From Candidatus Altarchaeota archaeon (GTDB lineage Archaea; Altiarchaeota; Altiarchaeia; IMC4; SCGC-AAA252-I15): a stretch of DNA of 6,614 nt. Numbering within the stretch: position 1 is the first letter of the stretch; each line of letters begins with the position of its first letter. Positions 4,918 through 6,614 of this stretch are shown in pieces. Location of the stretch: positions 1-6,614 of the forward strand of contig JAHIYG010000257.1 in NCBI GenBank assembly GCA_018815265.1, in the 5' to 3' direction. The translations under genes and the position numbers were made by a program. Below the pieces are notes generated by a model. That model saw only the letters and a list, made by a program, of their open reading frames with translations, ran no database searches and was not told the origin of the DNA.

Positions 4918-5651
4918 AAATACTTCAAGCAATAAAACACACCCTCTTAGGCGTTGGAAACATCCCTAAGATACTCTTTGGTACTGGACGGCTTGTAGAC
5001 AAAGACATGAAAAAAAAGATTGTCTCAGGAGAGAATACCTATCCAAAGACTGTTGATGTGGACTTGTGCCTCGGCTGCGGAGTCTGCTCAAGAATTTGCC
5101 CCATGAAATGCATAACCATGACGCCTCTTCCTGAGAAGGTGGAACTGCGACCAGGCCAATACAAAGACAAATACCCAGACCTTAATTCTGGCAGCTGCTG
5201 TTTCTGCTATCAATGCCACGACAACTGCCCCACATACACAGTACACAAAGTGGATGCAGCAATCAATCCCCGCGGAGTGAGAGATACTAGATTGAAGGCA
5301 CATGATTTATTCAGCTCTCAGAAACAGGAGCAAAAACCGCAAGACGACATTGTCACAGTCGACTCAGACCTGTGCCTTGGATGCGGCGTCTGCTCCAAGG
5401 TATGCCCGACAAATGCGATAACAATGGAGGACCTACCTGAAAAAATACAACTAAGGCCAGGACAGTTTAAGGATAAGGTTCCCAAGATAGATTTGTCAAA
5501 ATGCGTGAAGTGCATGATGTGCTTTTCAAGCTGTATAACCAAGAAAGCATATGGTAAACCCTCATCAATAAACCCAGAAGGCCTGACACCCTCTGGAATC
5601 AAAGCCTCTGACCTTTTCAAGCAGCAGGGGAATGGAGGTGGCAGCCAATGA
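4914..5651 (+). CDS. Polyferredoxin with four [4Fe-4S] clusters, EhbK/EhbL-type electron-transfer subunit
   Basis: This 245-residue protein carries four complete CX2CX2CX3C motifs: Cys 52/55/58/62, 95/98/101/105, 154/157/160/164 and 197/200/203/207. Each should bind a [4Fe-4S] cluster. The first three end in Cys-Pro; the fourth ends in Cys-Ile. Extra cysteines are at 66 and 96. The protein is a tandem duplication: residues about 48-136 align with 150-238 at a constant offset of 102, including the linker (LPEK..LRPGQ.KDK.P) and the ending (INP.G......KA.DLF). The N-terminal 45 residues start with an amphipathic, basic segment that may lie on the membrane. It should pass electrons between the small-subunit cluster and soluble ferredoxin. 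Ehb operons usually hold a polyferredoxin (EhbK) and a smaller ferredoxin (EhbL); only one such gene lies before the small subunit here, so the letter is left open. The start overlaps the previous stop (ATGA). Confidence 0.85.
   Translation: MKILQAIKHTLLGVGNIPKILFGTGRLVDKDMKKKIVSGENTYPKTVDVDLCLGCGVCSRICPMKCITMTPLPEKVELRPGQYKDKYPDLNSGSCCFCYQCHDNCPTYTVHKVDAAINPRGVRDTRLKAHDLFSSQKQEQKPQDDIVTVDSDLCLGCGVCSKVCPTNAITMEDLPEKIQLRPGQFKDKVPKIDLSKCVKCMMCFSSCITKKAYGKPSSINPEGLTPSGIKASDLFKQQGNGGGSQ
5055..5321 (+). repeat. Internal duplication in polyferredoxin, copy 1
   Basis: Codons for about residues 48-136, holding clusters 1 and 2 and ending in the KAHDLF segment. Aligns without gaps to copy 2 at a 306-base offset. 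In the first part (residues 50-90) 28 of 41 residues are identical by direct count; the part around cluster 2 has diverged more. Confidence 0.85.
5361..5627 (+). repeat. Internal duplication in polyferredoxin, copy 2
   Basis: Codons for about residues 150-238, holding clusters 3 and 4 and ending in the KASDLF segment. Cysteine positions, linker motif, INP.G motif and ending are all exactly 102 residues after their partners in copy 1. The two copies are joined by a short Gln/Lys/Asp-rich linker (about residues 137-147). Confidence 0.85.
5634..5640 (+). promoter_or_regulatory. Ribosome binding site of ehbM
   Basis: GGAGGTG in the last codons of the polyferredoxin gene, 7 bases before ATG 5648. 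It favours 5648 over the in-frame ATG at 5657. Confidence 0.6.
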
Positions 5652-6091
5652 GGGGGATGGCAAGAAAGCGGTCAATCCACGTAATGCTTGTGTATACCGG
5701 CGGCTGCAACGGCTGCGACATTGAAGTCTTGAATGCACTGTTTTCACCGTACTATGACTTGGAGCAGTACAGGGTAATGCTGACATTCAATCCACGGGAA
5801 GCGGACATACTATTGGTTTCAGGGCCTGTAACAAAAAGATGCGAGCCACAGCTTAAGGCAATATATGAGAGGATACCTGAGCCAAAGGCTGTTGTCGCAG
5901 TTGGGGCTTGCGCCATAGTTGGGGGAATATATCCAAACGTCTTCGGAGAGCTCGGGCCAAGCGACCAAATCAAGGCTCCATTACCTAATGTTTTACCAGT
6001 AACATCGTCTGCAAAGGGTTGTGCCCCATTGCCGGAGGAGATTATAAAGGCGGTTGTCAAAGCCTTGCCAAAGATTGTAGGTGAGAGATAA
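5648..6091 (+). CDS. ehbM: Energy-converting hydrogenase B small subunit (NuoB-like, [4Fe-4S])
   Basis: This 147-residue protein is the size of group 4 hydrogenase small subunits, which hold only the proximal cluster. The four expected ligands are visible: GGCNGCDIEVL gives Cys20 and Cys23, VGACAIVGG gives Cys88 and KGCAPLPEE gives Cys125, in the NuoB order CX2C...GxCA...GCxPxPE. Cys65 is extra and probably not a ligand. The protein contacts the NiFe large subunit and relays electrons between the active site and the ferredoxin subunit. It lacks the longer C-terminal domain with medial and distal clusters found in group 1 enzymes, which fits group 4. The start ATG overlaps the polyferredoxin stop and has a good GGAGGTG site; ATG 5657 is a weaker choice. 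The stop shares one base with the start of the large subunit (TAATG). Confidence 0.9.
   Translation: MRGMARKRSIHVMLVYTGGCNGCDIEVLNALFSPYYDLEQYRVMLTFNPREADILLVSGPVTKRCEPQLKAIYERIPEPKAVVAVGACAIVGGIYPNVFGELGPSDQIKAPLPNVLPVTSSAKGCAPLPEEIIKAVVKALPKIVGER
6079..6085 (+). promoter_or_regulatory. Ribosome binding site of ehbN
   Basis: AGGTGAG lies 5 bases before the ATG at 6091 and inside the end of ehbM. It supports that start and translational coupling of small and large subunits. Confidence 0.55.
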
Positions 6092-6614
6092 TGGGTGAAG
6101 TAAAGGTTACGGAAATAGATGTTGGAACAGTGCATCCAGTATTGATTGAGCCGTTCAGGACCAGGTTTTGGGTTGAGGATGAGGAGGTCATAGACTGTGA
6201 AATAACCTACAATGCAGCACACCGGGGCATAGAGCGCATCATAGAGGGGCTGCCAATAAAGAAAGCCCACATGATAACTGAGAAGGTCTGCGGCTTGTGC
6301 AGTCACGCACACCTCTGGAACAGCTTAAGGGTCACCGAGAAGGCGATGGGTTTGGAGGTTCCTGAGAGGGCGAATTACATTCGGGTATTGGTTATGGAAT
6401 TAGACAGGGTGCATTCACACCTGTTCTTTTTGGCCCATGGATGCGAGACATTAGGCCATGAAACATTCACATACAGGGCTTTTTCATTGAGGGAGCCTGT
6501 GATGAGGATACTTCAGGAGTTGACAGGAAACAGAGTCCACTATTCGGCCCCGGTTCTGGGGGGTGTCAGGCCCAGATGCGACCCGTCAGAGGAAACAAGG
6601 AAGAAGATAGTCAA
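6091..6614 (+). CDS. ehbN: Energy-converting hydrogenase B large subunit, NiFe catalytic (NuoD-like), 3' truncated
   Basis: The frame opens at ATG 6091 and stays open to the window end, giving 174 codons plus two bases; the rest is outside. The N-terminal Ni-ligand motif is clear: EKVCGLCSHAH with Cys67 and Cys70 (L1, CGxC), the first pair that holds the NiFe centre. AAHRGIER (42-49) matches the HRGxE segment shared by NuoD and group 4 large subunits. Residues about 93-120 (YIRVLVMELDRVHSHLFFLAHGCE) fit the conserved helix in this family (family pattern RxxxxELxRxxSHLL), and VLGGVRP is the later Gly-rich turn. The second CxxC pair near the C-terminus cannot be seen, so an intact active site and C-terminal processing site are not proven. 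The protein oxidises H2 in the cytoplasm-facing arm. The residue before the first Cys pair is EKV rather than the more usual ER[VI]. Confidence 0.9.
   Translation, partial: MGEVKVTEIDVGTVHPVLIEPFRTRFWVEDEEVIDCEITYNAAHRGIERIIEGLPIKKAHMITEKVCGLCSHAHLWNSLRVTEKAMGLEVPERANYIRVLVMELDRVHSHLFFLAHGCETLGHETFTYRAFSLREPVMRILQELTGNRVHYSAPVLGGVRPRCDPSEETRKKIV

Noticed and set aside
5752..6312. Minus-strand frame opposite ehbM and ehbN
   Set aside because: It is antisense to the small and large subunit motifs and has no independent support.

Overview
The window reads as part of one dense, single-strand (+) archaeal gene cluster encoding a membrane-bound, energy-converting group 4 [NiFe]-hydrogenase. Gene order and protein features match the Ehb hydrogenase of hydrogenotrophic methanogens best: ehbA to ehbF, then ehbG-, ehbH- and ehbJ-like genes, a polyferredoxin, ehbM (small subunit) and the start of ehbN (large subunit). 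An archaeal host is supported by the geranylgeranyl reductase-like gene upstream (archaeal lipid synthesis), by GGTGA/GGAGGTG-type ribosome binding sites with ATG, GTG and TTG starts, and by the Ehb-type layout. A class I methanogen or a related euryarchaeal lineage is most likely. The sequence alone does not fix the genus.

Layout: (1) 1-569, the C-terminal end of a geranylgeranyl reductase family flavoprotein, cut by the window edge. (2) 573-3619, six membrane genes homologous to Mrp/Mnh antiporter subunits E, F, G, the MrpA C-terminal part (MbhD-like), C and D. (3) 3624-4917, three more membrane genes: a small protein of unknown function, a protein joining an MbhE-like segment to an MnhB domain, and a second small membrane protein. 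(4) 4914-6614, the electron-transfer and catalytic arm: a four-cluster polyferredoxin built from two tandem copies of a two-cluster unit, the small subunit with its proximal [4Fe-4S] site, and the first 174 residues of the large subunit with the first CxxC Ni-ligand pair. The NuoH-like subunit and the rest of the large subunit should lie downstream.

How it works (family knowledge): the membrane arm passes Na+ or H+ down the gradient and uses that energy to drive electrons from H2, through the NiFe site, the small-subunit cluster and the ferredoxin clusters, onto a low-potential ferredoxin. In methanogens Ehb feeds reduced ferredoxin mainly to anabolic CO2 fixation. The reductase gene ends 3 bases before the first hydrogenase gene. 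That invites the idea that an electron-consuming lipid enzyme is co-expressed with the source of reduced ferredoxin.

There is no intergenic stretch longer than 4 bases. Nearly every junction overlaps, most often as ATGA. I saw no promoter, terminator, RNA gene, CRISPR array or mobile element. The points most worth a second look are the exact 102-residue duplication in the polyferredoxin, the apparent loss of the usual TM7 lysine in the MrpD-like subunit, the MbhE-MnhB joined gene and the coupling to the lipid reductase.
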